Source: Xanthocytophaga agilis (lineage in GTDB: Bacteria > Bacteroidota > Bacteroidia > Cytophagales > 172606-1). From it: a stretch of 64,000 bases of DNA. The stretch covers positions 124,001-188,000 of the forward strand of contig NZ_JASJOU010000013.1 in the NCBI RefSeq assembly GCF_030068605.1, written 5' to 3'. The position numbers and the translations under genes were made by a program. A model generated the notes under the pieces. It worked only from the letters and a program-made list of their open reading frames with translations, was not told the origin of the DNA and ran no database searches. Positions 19,799 through 28,710 of this stretch are shown piece after piece. Numbering within the stretch: position 1 is the stretch's first letter; each line of letters opens with the position of its first letter.

Positions 19799-20515
19799 AT
19801 GCACCTGATCTCTTACCTGCTTGTCTTTCTGCTTTGCATATCCTGGACAACCTCACATTGGTATGAGGAATCACTGATTACCTATACGGCAGATCCTGCT
19901 AAGATTCAGCTTTTCTGGAAGGATAATGAAGGCCAGTATCTTCGCAGCATTGGCAGGCTGGAGAGCTGGATAACCTCTCAAAAGAAAAAGCTCATTTTTG
20001 CAACCAATGGGGGAATGTATGAATCAGATGGTACTCCTGTCGGATTGTTTATCCAGAATAGTAAAGTAGTAAAGCCTCTCAATCAAAAAGAAGTTTTGAA
20101 GAATGGCTCTGCCATACCAAACTTTTACTTAAAGCCCAATGGTGTTTTTTATATTGATAAAGCGGGTAAAGCCTTTGTAACTGAAACCAGTAAGTTTATA
20201 TTATCGAAGCAGATTCAATGGGCCACCCAATCTGGCCCTATGCTGGTAACAAATGGAGCCATTCATCCTGTATTTCAAAAAGGATCACCCAATCAGGTGA
20301 TCCGAAGCGGTGTAGGCATATTACCCAATGGTAAGGTATTATTTGCTATCTCCCGCACTCCTATGAACTTCTATGACTTTGCGTTGTATTTTCAACAACA
20401 GGGCTGTGCCAATGCTTTGTTTCTCGATGGCTTTGTATCCCGTATGTATCTTCCGGAGAAAGGTGTCCGGCAAACAGATGGCAACTTTGGTGTAATAGTT
20501 GGGGTAGCAGAGTAA
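19799..20515 (+). CDS. phosphodiester glycosidase (NAGPA/DUF2233) domain protein, exported (238 aa)
   Basis: A signal-anchor-like N-terminus (LISYLLVFLLCISW) precedes a domain of the phosphodiester glycosidase family, named after the mammalian uncovering enzyme NAGPA. Typical elements are FATNGGMYESDGTPVG (about 57-72), TQSGPMLV (about 140) and ALFLDGFVSRMY with the final DGNFGVIVGV. Bacterial members act in the periplasm or cell wall on phosphodiester-linked sugars; the substrate is unknown. The ATG at 19799 sits just before the hydrophobic stretch; an earlier in-frame start at 19676 would overlap the acetyltransferase gene and place that stretch internally. Confidence 0.8.
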   Translation: MHLISYLLVFLLCISWTTSHWYEESLITYTADPAKIQLFWKDNEGQYLRSIGRLESWITSQKKKLIFATNGGMYESDGTPVGLFIQNSKVVKPLNQKEVLKNGSAIPNFYLKPNGVFYIDKAGKAFVTETSKFILSKQIQWATQSGPMLVTNGAIHPVFQKGSPNQVIRSGVGILPNGKVLFAISRTPMNFYDFALYFQQQGCANALFLDGFVSRMYLPEKGVRQTDGNFGVIVGVAE

Positions 20516-20550
20516 TACACTATAGAGCTCCTGAATATGGCAGAATAAAA

Positions 20551-20580
20551 AAACAGGACAGAACTATATTCTGTCCTGTA
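20551..20580 (-). terminator. terminator between convergent genes
   Basis: An 11-bp stem, ACAGGACAGAA with TTCTGTCCTGT, is followed on the minus strand by a run of seven T. It serves the hydrolase gene ending at 20613 and may also stop plus-strand transcripts. Confidence 0.8.
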
Positions 20581-20612
20581 TCTTCACATTCTATTCTAAA
20601 GTCCATCTGCCA

Positions 20613-21653
20613 TTATTGACAATACTGTGGACGTGGATTGGTTGATGAATTACAAGGGAACTCGTATTTGCTTTGTGGATACTGTGGTGTTGGATTATCG
20701 GTTACCTCCAGTGGAGCCAGTGACTGTCCGTTATAAGAAGGCATTGTTACCTGCTCTTTGGAACCATTACCCAAAGCTACTGTTTTGGCGGCAGCGTTGT
20801 TATTGAAGCTATAATCAATCATAGCATCCAGCAACCGATAAATGCCATAGTAATCATACGCATCATAGGCGCTGCGGGAATTAGGCAACACGTGGTCTGC
20901 CACATAGGTATATCCTCCTACTACACTCTGGCGAATCAGAATAAAATCCTTCTCAGAATCAGCAATATTGATATGCTTAAACATGTCGATAGCCAGGCGA
21001 TGATCGTTGGTATCGTCATCATCATAGATCTGGGAAATCAGCTTGGTATTAGACGGAAAAGACTGTAGCTGCTGAGCAGTGATCTGATACGAATACCACT
21101 GTGCCATCGAAAAGATAAACCGGCCATTTTCACCCCAGCCCTGTTCTACAAATCCTTTATAAGCCAGACCAAATGAAGCGCCACCTCCGAATGAGTGTCC
21201 CATAAAACCTACCTTTTTAGTATCAATCAGATCCGGATAATCCTTTACAGCCTTCGTAAAGCTTTCCCATAGGGTACTGTACCGCTCATCAATAGAGACA
21301 CCCGTAGTTGGGTAAGGAGCAAATACTACCACATAGCCTTTTTTAGCAATGAAGTTAAACAGTCCGATGTTATATTCACTATTCTCTCCTCCATAAGGAT
21401 GTGAATAGAAAATAACAGGTCGAGGAGAAGTAATGCCTTGTGGATAGAAAATATCTACCATCTTGCCACTATACAACGGACTGGCAAAGCTAACCTTAGC
21501 AACTGTATACGAACCATCGGCACCATATCCGGAGGAAGGTCTTGAAATAGGTCCGGCCAGATCATCATCCACATAGGGTGTTCCGGTAACATCATCGTCT
21601 TTGGAACAGGAGACGACAAACAATAAAATCAGTAAAAGTGTGAGTAATCGCAT
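20613..21653 (-). CDS. alpha/beta-hydrolase lipoprotein (346 aa)
   Basis: The lipobox VVSC (Cys about 16) with a following KDDD spells an SPII lipoprotein. The body is an alpha/beta hydrolase of the PAF-acetylhydrolase/chlorophyllase/polyesterase type: an oxyanion-region segment VIFYSHPYGGE (about 80), the nucleophile elbow GHSFGGG (about 152-158), and a late His in VADHVLPN as the probable catalytic base. It probably cleaves esters at the cell surface or in the periplasm; the substrate is unknown. It is monocistronic, with a terminator just downstream. Confidence 0.82.
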   Translation of the reverse strand: MRLLTLLLILLFVVSCSKDDDVTGTPYVDDDLAGPISRPSSGYGADGSYTVAKVSFASPLYSGKMVDIFYPQGITSPRPVIFYSHPYGGENSEYNIGLFNFIAKKGYVVVFAPYPTTGVSIDERYSTLWESFTKAVKDYPDLIDTKKVGFMGHSFGGGASFGLAYKGFVEQGWGENGRFIFSMAQWYSYQITAQQLQSFPSNTKLISQIYDDDDTNDHRLAIDMFKHINIADSEKDFILIRQSVVGGYTYVADHVLPNSRSAYDAYDYYGIYRLLDAMIDYSFNNNAAAKTVALGNGSKEQVTMPSYNGQSLAPLEVTDNPTPQYPQSKYEFPCNSSTNPRPQYCQ

Positions 21654-21851
21654 TGTATGGTATCTGGTTAAAAAATTTGTTCATGCCTTGGACGTGACCA
21701 GACTACAATGGTTTAATTCGTGTAAGAAAATGATCCAAAAAGTAGTAAATAATATTGTAAGCCATAAAACAAACCTTGTGGCCTGCTCTTTCGTATTCTT
21801 CTGGCTTACCACCCAATTTTAGCACCTATATTTTTTATATAACCAGCAACC

Positions 21852-22547
21852 ATGAAAAACCATTTTTGTACTCTCCTGCTATCCTTGGGATTGGCAGCCT
21901 GTACATCCGTTACCCATTCCGATCAGCCATTAGCCACATCACCTTTAGCCCAACGCTTTTTACAAAAATTTACGCCGATCTCTCCCAATGCCGGGGGATT
22001 ATACGAATGGGAAGAGGCGTCTCCTGAATCGGATACCTCTATATTAGATACAGCTTTTCTAGCCCTGTTTCCCAAGCCGGACACTAATACAACAGAACAC
22101 ATCCCACTCCACTCTCTTCTCAGTAGTGGTAGTCTTAGAGCACAATACCAGTTTCAACAAGGAGAGTATACTATGCTTACAGCAATATATATAGCAGAAC
22201 TGGGCGATTATAGTGAAAGCGGAACGTATCTGCTTGTATGGAATAAAGCTACTCAGTCTATTACGGATTGGCTACCTGTTGGAAGAAATGGAGGTGGAGC
22301 CTATGAAGAAGAAGCATTCTCAGATTCAAGTGAAGACATTACTACATTTCAGATAGGCTATTTTATAGATTCCAACAGAAAGCCTTCTCATGATACATTA
22401 CGTATACGACAAATGGCAGTCTCCCGGTTTACACATACAGAGAACGAACAAGCAACCGTTAACTGTGACAGTACAGTTACACAGTGGGTTTGGGAGGATC
22501 ACTTTACAGAGGAATGGAAGAAACAGCTACCCTGTGACACAAAGTAG
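21852..22547 (+). CDS. lipoprotein of unknown function (231 aa)
   Basis: The signal ends in the lipobox LAAC (Cys about 17). The mature part is acidic and beta-rich (TMLTAIYIAELGDYSESGTYLLVWNKATQSITDWLPVG) and resembles no family I can name. The next gene starts 109 bp downstream on the same strand. Confidence 0.6.
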   Translation: MKNHFCTLLLSLGLAACTSVTHSDQPLATSPLAQRFLQKFTPISPNAGGLYEWEEASPESDTSILDTAFLALFPKPDTNTTEHIPLHSLLSSGSLRAQYQFQQGEYTMLTAIYIAELGDYSESGTYLLVWNKATQSITDWLPVGRNGGGAYEEEAFSDSSEDITTFQIGYFIDSNRKPSHDTLRIRQMAVSRFTHTENEQATVNCDSTVTQWVWEDHFTEEWKKQLPCDTK

Positions 22548-22656
22548 CAGAGCTATAAAAGAGTCACACAAGTAGCTACTATTTGAAAATAAAGGCTGAT
22601 TATATCCATTTAGTCACTATTTTAGAAGTGACTTGCTCAGCCTATCACTCATTATC

Positions 22657-23160
22657 ATGGTTTCTAAACGCCTACAACTTACGCTGTTTGTTGATGAAAC
22701 AGTATCCCAGACAATAGAGAAAGTTCGCCACCAGTTTAATCCGGAGCAATACAACCTTATCAAAGCACACGTAACCCTTTGCAGGGAAGACGAACTGGAA
22801 GATCTTACTCAAGTATATAAGAACCTAAACAGCCTAAAGTTTTCAGGTATTGAAATCAGATTTGGACAGCCTGTGCGTTTTGCAGAAGGCAAAGGAGTAT
22901 TTCTACCAGCAGAGGGCGAGAATGAAACATTCTATACATTGCGAAACTACATTTTACAAGATGTAGTACAGGAACCTAAACGTCCTGAACCACACATTAC
23001 ACTGATGCATCCTCGCAATTCTACCTGTACAGACGAGATATTTACTCAAATCAAAGCGACTTCCTTTCCTCAGTCCATACATTTCACCAGAATCAGCCTC
23101 ATCGAACAGATGGGTGGTGAAGAATGGAATGTAATCAAAGAGCTTATGTTAAAAGAATAA
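22657..23160 (+). CDS. 2H phosphoesterase / 2'-5' RNA ligase-like protein (167 aa)
   Basis: Two HxT motifs define the 2H phosphoesterase fold: HVTLC (about 41) and HITLM (about 117). Family members act on 2'-5' RNA linkages or cyclic phosphodiesters. No signal peptide is present once the start at 22657 (MVSKRL) is used; an upstream in-frame ATG at 22633 would add an unrelated hydrophobic octapeptide. The 3' end of the gene is half of a perfect 20-bp hairpin that encloses the stop codon (23138-23182). Confidence 0.85.
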   Translation: MVSKRLQLTLFVDETVSQTIEKVRHQFNPEQYNLIKAHVTLCREDELEDLTQVYKNLNSLKFSGIEIRFGQPVRFAEGKGVFLPAEGENETFYTLRNYILQDVVQEPKRPEPHITLMHPRNSTCTDEIFTQIKATSFPQSIHFTRISLIEQMGGEEWNVIKELMLKE

Positions 23161-23182
23161 ACTTCTTTTAACATAAGCTCTT
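23138..23182. terminator. perfect 20-bp hairpin enclosing the stop codon
   Basis: The arms AAGAGCTTATGTTAAAAGAA (23138-23157) and its exact complement (23163-23182) are separated by five bases; the TAA stop lies at the top. No T tract follows on the plus strand, and the following gene is on the same strand. It may stabilise the mRNA 3' end or assist termination. Confidence 0.55.
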
Positions 23183-23308
23183 CTGACAGAAACATCTTAC
23201 ACGCTATTTACGTACAAGTTTCTACCCACACTTATATAAACAAAGCAGCAGGTAATCGGAATTCCGGTTACACGAAAAATTATTAAAATACCCATAAAGT
23301 GGTAACCT

Positions 23309-23511
23309 GATCAGTATTTTGATAATTCTAAAAGTTGACCACAATTTGCATATTTCTTCAATCTGACCATTATTCGAATAGCGTCCGAATGTGACCAGCG
23401 TTCTGGTCAAACATAAAAATGACCTAGACTCAGATTATTTTATGTTGATCAGCAAACGAATGAACCAGGTTTGTTGTCCATGTATCTGAACAGAATTCAA
23501 ATTCTTAAAGA
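23309..23511. repeat. dispersed intergenic element, copy B, with a 28-bp step
   Basis: GATC or GACC occurs at 23309, 23337, 23365, 23393 and 23421, each exactly 28 bp from the last; a GATC at 23447 follows at 26 bp. The segment is colinear with 1131-1301 (shared TGATCAGTATT, TGACCATTATTC, CTGGTCAAA, TTGATYAGCA) but contains one additional unit. It lies in a 512-bp gap upstream of the prolyl-oligopeptidase gene. The same IS21-type-end interpretation applies, unproven. Confidence 0.7.
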
Positions 23512-23672
23512 AACAATAATAACCCTTATTATACGCAGCTTACTTAAATGCCTCTCTTCAGAAATAATAATCTTCTGGCAATATCTCCCAATACTCATAA
23601 CTGCTTAGTAATCTAAAAGCTTTTATATAAACCCGGCTGTCAATATATTTATATATTCAAATCATATACAAC

Positions 23673-25847
23673 ATGAGAAAATATTTATTAATTATTGTAA
23701 CTCTGGGGCTCCAGCTACCCCTATTGGGACAAACGACACCTGTGGTCATTGCTCCCAAACCTGTTACAGAAGAGTATTTTGGAGTAAAAATTACAGATCC
23801 TTACCGTAACATAGAAAATCTTGCAGATCCGGAAGTACAAACCTGGATGAGAGCTCAGGCAGAAAAAGCCCGCCATACATTGGATGCTATACCCGGCAGA
23901 CAAGGTCTGATTGATAAAATGAATGAATTTGATCAGAGACGTACTGCACGTATTACCAATCTGAAGATACTGGAAACAGATCGATATTTTTATCTAAAAA
24001 CACGTCCACAGGATCAGCAGCCTAAGTTATATTATCGTGATGGGTATAAAGGGCAGGAAATTATGCTATTTGATCTGGAAAAATACAATAGAGAAAAAGC
24101 CTATTCACTGAACAACTTTTCACCTTCTCCCGATGGCACTAAAGTAGCTGTTTATGTTTCTGAAAAAGGAGCTGAAATGGGACAAATCATCTTCATCAAC
24201 ACCCAAACCCAAACTATCTATCCTGAACGATTAGATAGAACATGGTTTAATGGCAGCTGGCTTCCTGACAACAAAACCTTTTCTTACACCCCTGCCAATA
24301 GCCACAATGTACAAGACCCAAATGCAAGGCTCAATACCAAAGCCATGCTGCATACGATAGGTACTTTTCAGAATAAAGATAAAGATGTGTTCTCCTCTAC
24401 CAGCTATCCGTCAATGGGCATCCAGCCGGAAGAATACCCAGAACTGGCTTACGATAAAGCAACTAGGCTAGTATATGGTACTCTGAGTACTGTAAGCCGA
24501 TACCTCAAAGTATATTATGCGCCAGCAAGCCAGTTGACGCTTCCCCCTCTTATGTGGCAACCTCTGTTTTTGCCGGAACAGGAGATCACCAGTTTTGTTT
24601 CTGACAGTACTCATATCTACTTCGTCACATCTAAAGATGCTCCTCACCAAAAGGTTATGCGCATGCCATTATCAGCTATTGATCTAAATAAAGCAGAGGT
24701 AATAGTAGCAGAAAACCCTGAAGAAGTCATTGATGATCAAAAGCTTACGATTACCAAAGATGGAATCTACTTTGTACGGGCCAGAAATGGTGTAGAGGCA
24801 ATGTTATACTTTGTGCCCAAAACAGGAAGTGAACCTCGCAAGATCGAACTTCCTCAGGCAGCTGGCAGTATAAATCTACAAGCAAAATCTCCAAAGTCTT
24901 CAGAGCTATGGGTCACTATTTCAGGATGGACCACAGATGCCAAACGCTATTATTTTGATCTGGCGAGCCATAAGTTTACGTCTCAGCCTCTGTCTACTGA
25001 AGCTGAATATCCGGAATATGCAGATATGATAGTAGAAGAAGTAATGATTCCCTCTCATGATGGTGTAAAAGTTCCGGTGTCATTAATTTATAAGAAAGGT
25101 ATACCTAAGAATGGTACAGCCTCTGTACTTATGTATGGATATGGTGCATATTCTACCTCTGTAAACCCTGCATTCTCGCCCAGCTTTCTATTATGGGCAC
25201 AATATGGTGTATTAGCAATAGCCCATGTACGGGGTGGTAGCGAACTGGGAGAAGCCTGGCACAAAGCAGGCCAGAAAGCAACAAAGCCAAACACATGGAA
25301 AGATCTGATTGCCAGTGCAGAATACCTGATAAAAAATAACTACACAGGACCACAAAAGATTGCTATTTATGGAAGCAGTGCAGGTGGCATACTGATAGGT
25401 CGTGCCATGACTGAACGACCAGACTTATTTGCTGCAGCTATTCCCAAAGTAGGCTGTTTGAATGCAGTCCGTATGGAAGAGTCGCCGAATGGTCCGGTAA
25501 ACGTACCGGAATTTGGTACTGTAAAGAAAGAAGATGAGTGCAAAGCCCTGATTGAAATGGACGCATATCTCCATATCAAAGAAGGTGAAAAATACCCGGC
25601 TACCCTGATTACAGCTGGCTTCAATGATCCACGTGTCATTGCCTGGCAACCTGCCAAGTTTGCCGCCCGTCTGATGGCCAGCAACAAGTCAGACAAACCT
25701 ATTTTGTTCTTTACAGATTATGAAGCGGGTCATGGCATTGGAGACGCCAAACAAAAACAGTTTGAGAACCTGGCAGATGTCTATTCTTTTGGATTATGGC
25801 AAACGGGCTCACCTAACTTTCAGACAGCTACATTAGGCAATAAATAG
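23673..25847 (+). CDS. secreted prolyl oligopeptidase-family serine peptidase (724 aa)
   Basis: A signal peptide (LLIIVTLGLQLPLLGQ) sends the protein to the periplasm. The N-terminal propeller starts with EYFGVKITDPYRNIEN, typical of S9A peptidases, and the C-terminal alpha/beta hydrolase domain contains AHVRGGSELGEAWHKAG, the nucleophile elbow GSSAGG (Ser about 569), an Asp in FNDPRV (about 653) and the catalytic His in AGHGIGD (about 690). It is expected to cleave after proline in short peptides. The active-site residue preceding the Ser is part of GSS rather than the usual GGSNGG, a mild variation. Confidence 0.92.
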   Translation: MRKYLLIIVTLGLQLPLLGQTTPVVIAPKPVTEEYFGVKITDPYRNIENLADPEVQTWMRAQAEKARHTLDAIPGRQGLIDKMNEFDQRRTARITNLKILETDRYFYLKTRPQDQQPKLYYRDGYKGQEIMLFDLEKYNREKAYSLNNFSPSPDGTKVAVYVSEKGAEMGQIIFINTQTQTIYPERLDRTWFNGSWLPDNKTFSYTPANSHNVQDPNARLNTKAMLHTIGTFQNKDKDVFSSTSYPSMGIQPEEYPELAYDKATRLVYGTLSTVSRYLKVYYAPASQLTLPPLMWQPLFLPEQEITSFVSDSTHIYFVTSKDAPHQKVMRMPLSAIDLNKAEVIVAENPEEVIDDQKLTITKDGIYFVRARNGVEAMLYFVPKTGSEPRKIELPQAAGSINLQAKSPKSSELWVTISGWTTDAKRYYFDLASHKFTSQPLSTEAEYPEYADMIVEEVMIPSHDGVKVPVSLIYKKGIPKNGTASVLMYGYGAYSTSVNPAFSPSFLLWAQYGVLAIAHVRGGSELGEAWHKAGQKATKPNTWKDLIASAEYLIKNNYTGPQKIAIYGSSAGGILIGRAMTERPDLFAAAIPKVGCLNAVRMEESPNGPVNVPEFGTVKKEDECKALIEMDAYLHIKEGEKYPATLITAGFNDPRVIAWQPAKFAARLMASNKSDKPILFFTDYEAGHGIGDAKQKQFENLADVYSFGLWQTGSPNFQTATLGNK

Positions 25848-25920
25848 TTGTAACATGATTCATCCCAAATATTGAGGAAAGGAATTTGACTTTGAAGTGG
25901 AATATATATAGTAAAATAAA

Positions 25921-26220
25921 GAAGCTACAAAGAGAGTTGCGATAACTTAAATCGTGTGTGGTGGTGTAGGTGCGTATGGCTTCTTTTTCCCGCGAGGTTG
26001 GCCTTTGGCCTTGCGGGCTGAAGGATCGGGAAAAAGTGCCTTTTTTTGGTTATCACGCCGTGGCGTGACAAAAAAGTGACAAGGCTATAAGAAGAGTGAT
26101 GCTCTGGATTTTAAACCAACTCAGAAAGAGAAACCTCCCAAAAAATTAGCTCAAGCCCACACTATTTTCAAAAGCATGGGCTTGGGTTCTATTCACATCA
26201 AAATTTGGGATGACTCATGT
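25921..26220 (+). repeat. dispersed element R2, copy 1 (plus orientation)
   Basis: Colinear words shared with the reverse complement of 38396-38757 include GAAGCTACAAAGAG, GTAGGTGCGT, CATAAGAAGAG (ATAAGAAGAG here), ATGCTCTGGA, AAGCCCACAC, GGCTTGGGTT and TGACTCAT. It contains a small palindrome TCACGCC-GT-GGCGTGA (26053-26068) and a hairpin CAAGCCCA with TGGGCTTG (26152-26184). It has no plausible reading frame. It sits between the peptidase and DUF4132 genes. Confidence 0.75.
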
Positions 26221-26538
26221 TGCTACTCAGAAAAGATTAATTTCTTCATACCTGGATTTCATTATCACATGAAAATCATAGCTAGTTCCATAACCTTTCT
26301 GGAAAGTCAACAAGTATTCTGTCCTCAAAGGAATTCCCACCTACTGTCGGACACAGCAAAACTGACCTTTAAGTATTTCTTTCACAAACCAGACATCACT
26401 CTATTTGTCACAGGATCCTTTCAGGAGGACAAAGAAGGGTGCGTCACCTTCTTTTGTTTACATTATTACAATAATACATAACAAATACTATCTTACAATA
26501 TCTTCTAACACAATACAATAACGACCCAGATACGGTCT

Positions 26539-28059
26539 ATGGAAACTACCTCGTCTTCCGATGCTCAGGCAAAACTTCAGCAAAGCATTGCTGCTCTGCA
26601 AAAAACAGGCAAATTAGACAAACCACTTATCGGTTGGTGGAACGACGCTGCACTGCCGCCTTTATATACCCTGGCAGGCAATACGCTAGATCCCCTATCT
26701 ATCAAATTTTTGCTTTATCATCTGAGCAAGATGAAAAGAGATATCCCTGACGAAGCCAAACTAGTACTGGATCAGATTGACAAGAGTAAAAGTGTAGACT
26801 TTGTTCTGAAAGTACTGGAACTGTTTGTACAAAACGGATCCAATAACAAAGAAAAATATTGCCTGATACTGGTGTCTCAGTTGGGTAATGAATCCATACT
26901 CCCCATTGTAAAAAAACAAATTACGGATTGGATAGAACGTTATATGCGGTTACAGCTAGCCATTACAGCACTGGATATCTTTACTACCTGGGGTACACCC
27001 AAATCCTATCGAACAATCTACGAATTTGCCAAGAAATATAAAACCAAGAAACGAAATGTAGGTACTGCCGCATCAGCCATTATACGTAGATCAGCAGAGA
27101 AGCAAGGCCTTACAGAAGAACAATTCACAGACCGTCTGATGCCTGACTTTGGTTTCGAAGGATCTTTCCGATATTTTGAAGTAGAGGGACAAACCTACAG
27201 GGCATATATTGACATGAACTTTAAGCTGGCCTATCAGAATGAGGAAGGCAAGCCACTAAAATCATTTCCGAAAAACACACCCAAAGAACTTCAGAGTGAA
27301 TTTAAAGACATTAACAAGGAAATAAAGGGAATCACGCAAATGCAAAATTCCCGTCTGACCAATGAAATGATTCTGCAAACCAAACGTACTGCCACCACAT
27401 GGAGTGATTTGTTTCAGGGTAATCCCATTCTATTTACCTACGCTATGCGTCTGGCCTGGGGAGAATATGATGCCAACAACCTCTTAAAACAGACGTTTGT
27501 CTGCCAGGAAGATGGCAGTTTACTCAATGCTCAGGAAGAAGAAATAGTGCTGGATGAATCCAGCTTTGTGGGTCTGGTCCACCCTATTTTACTTGAGGAA
27601 GAGATATTGCAACACTGGAAACAGAAGTTCTACGAATCAGATCTCACCCAACCCTTTGCCCAGTTACATCGTCCACTGATTAGAGTGCCAGAGGAACTAA
27701 AGACTCAGCGCATGGATACTTCTTTTCAGGGCAAAAAAGTAAATGGCTATCAGATCTTTGGTCTCGAAAAAACAGGCTGGGCAAGAGGCTCGGTTGGTGA
27801 CGGCGGATCTATTAGCTCATATCAACGATCCTTTGCAGAGTTAGAGACAACAGCAGTCATTGAGACAGAAGGTATTGGAATAGGCTACTATAGTAATCCG
27901 GAAGCAGCTTTAGGAAAAGTCTATTTTGTTCGTACCCGTTTCGCTCCCGTCTGGGAAATTTATGATGAAAAAGATATCCGTCTGATTCCTTTTGAGAAGG
28001 TTCCTGCTACAATCTATTCAGAGGTAATGAGTGATTTACAAAGGCTGGGAAATACTTAA
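26539..28059 (+). CDS. DUF4132 domain protein (506 aa)
   Basis: The N-terminal third looks helical, like HEAT repeats (LVLDQIDKSKSVDFVLKVLELF and similar). The C-terminal half carries the DUF4132 signature pieces FAQLHRPLIRVPEE (about 375) and GWARGSVGDGGSISSYQRSF (about 414-433). DUF4132 is found in E. coli MolR and in many predatory or multicellular bacteria. At 506 aa it is short compared with the common long members of 800-1200 aa, but no frameshift is evident. No signal peptide. Function unknown. Confidence 0.75.
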   Translation: METTSSSDAQAKLQQSIAALQKTGKLDKPLIGWWNDAALPPLYTLAGNTLDPLSIKFLLYHLSKMKRDIPDEAKLVLDQIDKSKSVDFVLKVLELFVQNGSNNKEKYCLILVSQLGNESILPIVKKQITDWIERYMRLQLAITALDIFTTWGTPKSYRTIYEFAKKYKTKKRNVGTAASAIIRRSAEKQGLTEEQFTDRLMPDFGFEGSFRYFEVEGQTYRAYIDMNFKLAYQNEEGKPLKSFPKNTPKELQSEFKDINKEIKGITQMQNSRLTNEMILQTKRTATTWSDLFQGNPILFTYAMRLAWGEYDANNLLKQTFVCQEDGSLLNAQEEEIVLDESSFVGLVHPILLEEEILQHWKQKFYESDLTQPFAQLHRPLIRVPEELKTQRMDTSFQGKKVNGYQIFGLEKTGWARGSVGDGGSISSYQRSFAELETTAVIETEGIGIGYYSNPEAALGKVYFVRTRFAPVWEIYDEKDIRLIPFEKVPATIYSEVMSDLQRLGNT

Positions 28060-28072
28060 ATATCATAGAAGT

Positions 28073-28106
28073 GAGGGAATAGGTAACTGATTTATACTAT
28101 TCCCTC
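28073..28106 (+). terminator. hairpin after the DUF4132 gene
   Basis: A 10-bp stem, GAGGGAATAG with CTATTCCCTC, has a 14-nt loop, 14 bp after the stop, followed by GCTTTG; a moderate terminator. Confidence 0.55.
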
Positions 28107-28710
28107 GCTTTGTATAAATCTGTAACAAATATTCCCCAAACTACTTTATACAAATACATACAAAACTATCCAGTTTCTTATGTCCGGAAGATGTAGTCTT
28201 TACTTTCATTCTCTATCAAAAAATAACCTACTGATACAGGTGTAACTACTCTTTCACGATTAATTCCACACAATAGCACACAAAGATATCAGTACTATTC
28301 AGATAGGATCAATACTTTCCTCTTTTGTTCCGCAATCCGAATTCACACCAGAAAAAAACACTCTCAGTATCATAGTATCTTCTTTTGCTTTTCTGATATG
28401 AGCATCACAAGCTATTATAATCATTGAAAATACATTGGCTTATCCCCAATATATCCACACACAAAAAAATATACAATTAAGTGAATACAATACATCAAAA
28501 GAAAACTAATTAAATATAACACTTTCAGCCACTAAGACACATATCAGGTAATACACAGTAACTGCTTCAGGATAAAATTAATATTAAAAGTAAAATTCCT
28601 ATAAAAACTTTGTTTACTGTGTACAGGAACAATTATTAATAGACAACATAGCAACAATTGTTACTATGGATATTTTTTTGTCGACATTTTATTTACATCC
28701 ATTTACTAAT
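28107..28710. other. 600-bp AT-rich upstream region of a T9SS cargo gene
   Basis: I see no gene or long repeat here. A near-consensus AAACTTTG (around 28605-28612) might be a -7 box for the gene starting at 28711. An upstream in-frame ATG at 28666 exists but is not supported. Confidence 0.35.

Noticed and set aside
26176-26481. 101-codon forward frame
   Set aside because: It begins in the R2 repeat and has no protein-like pattern.
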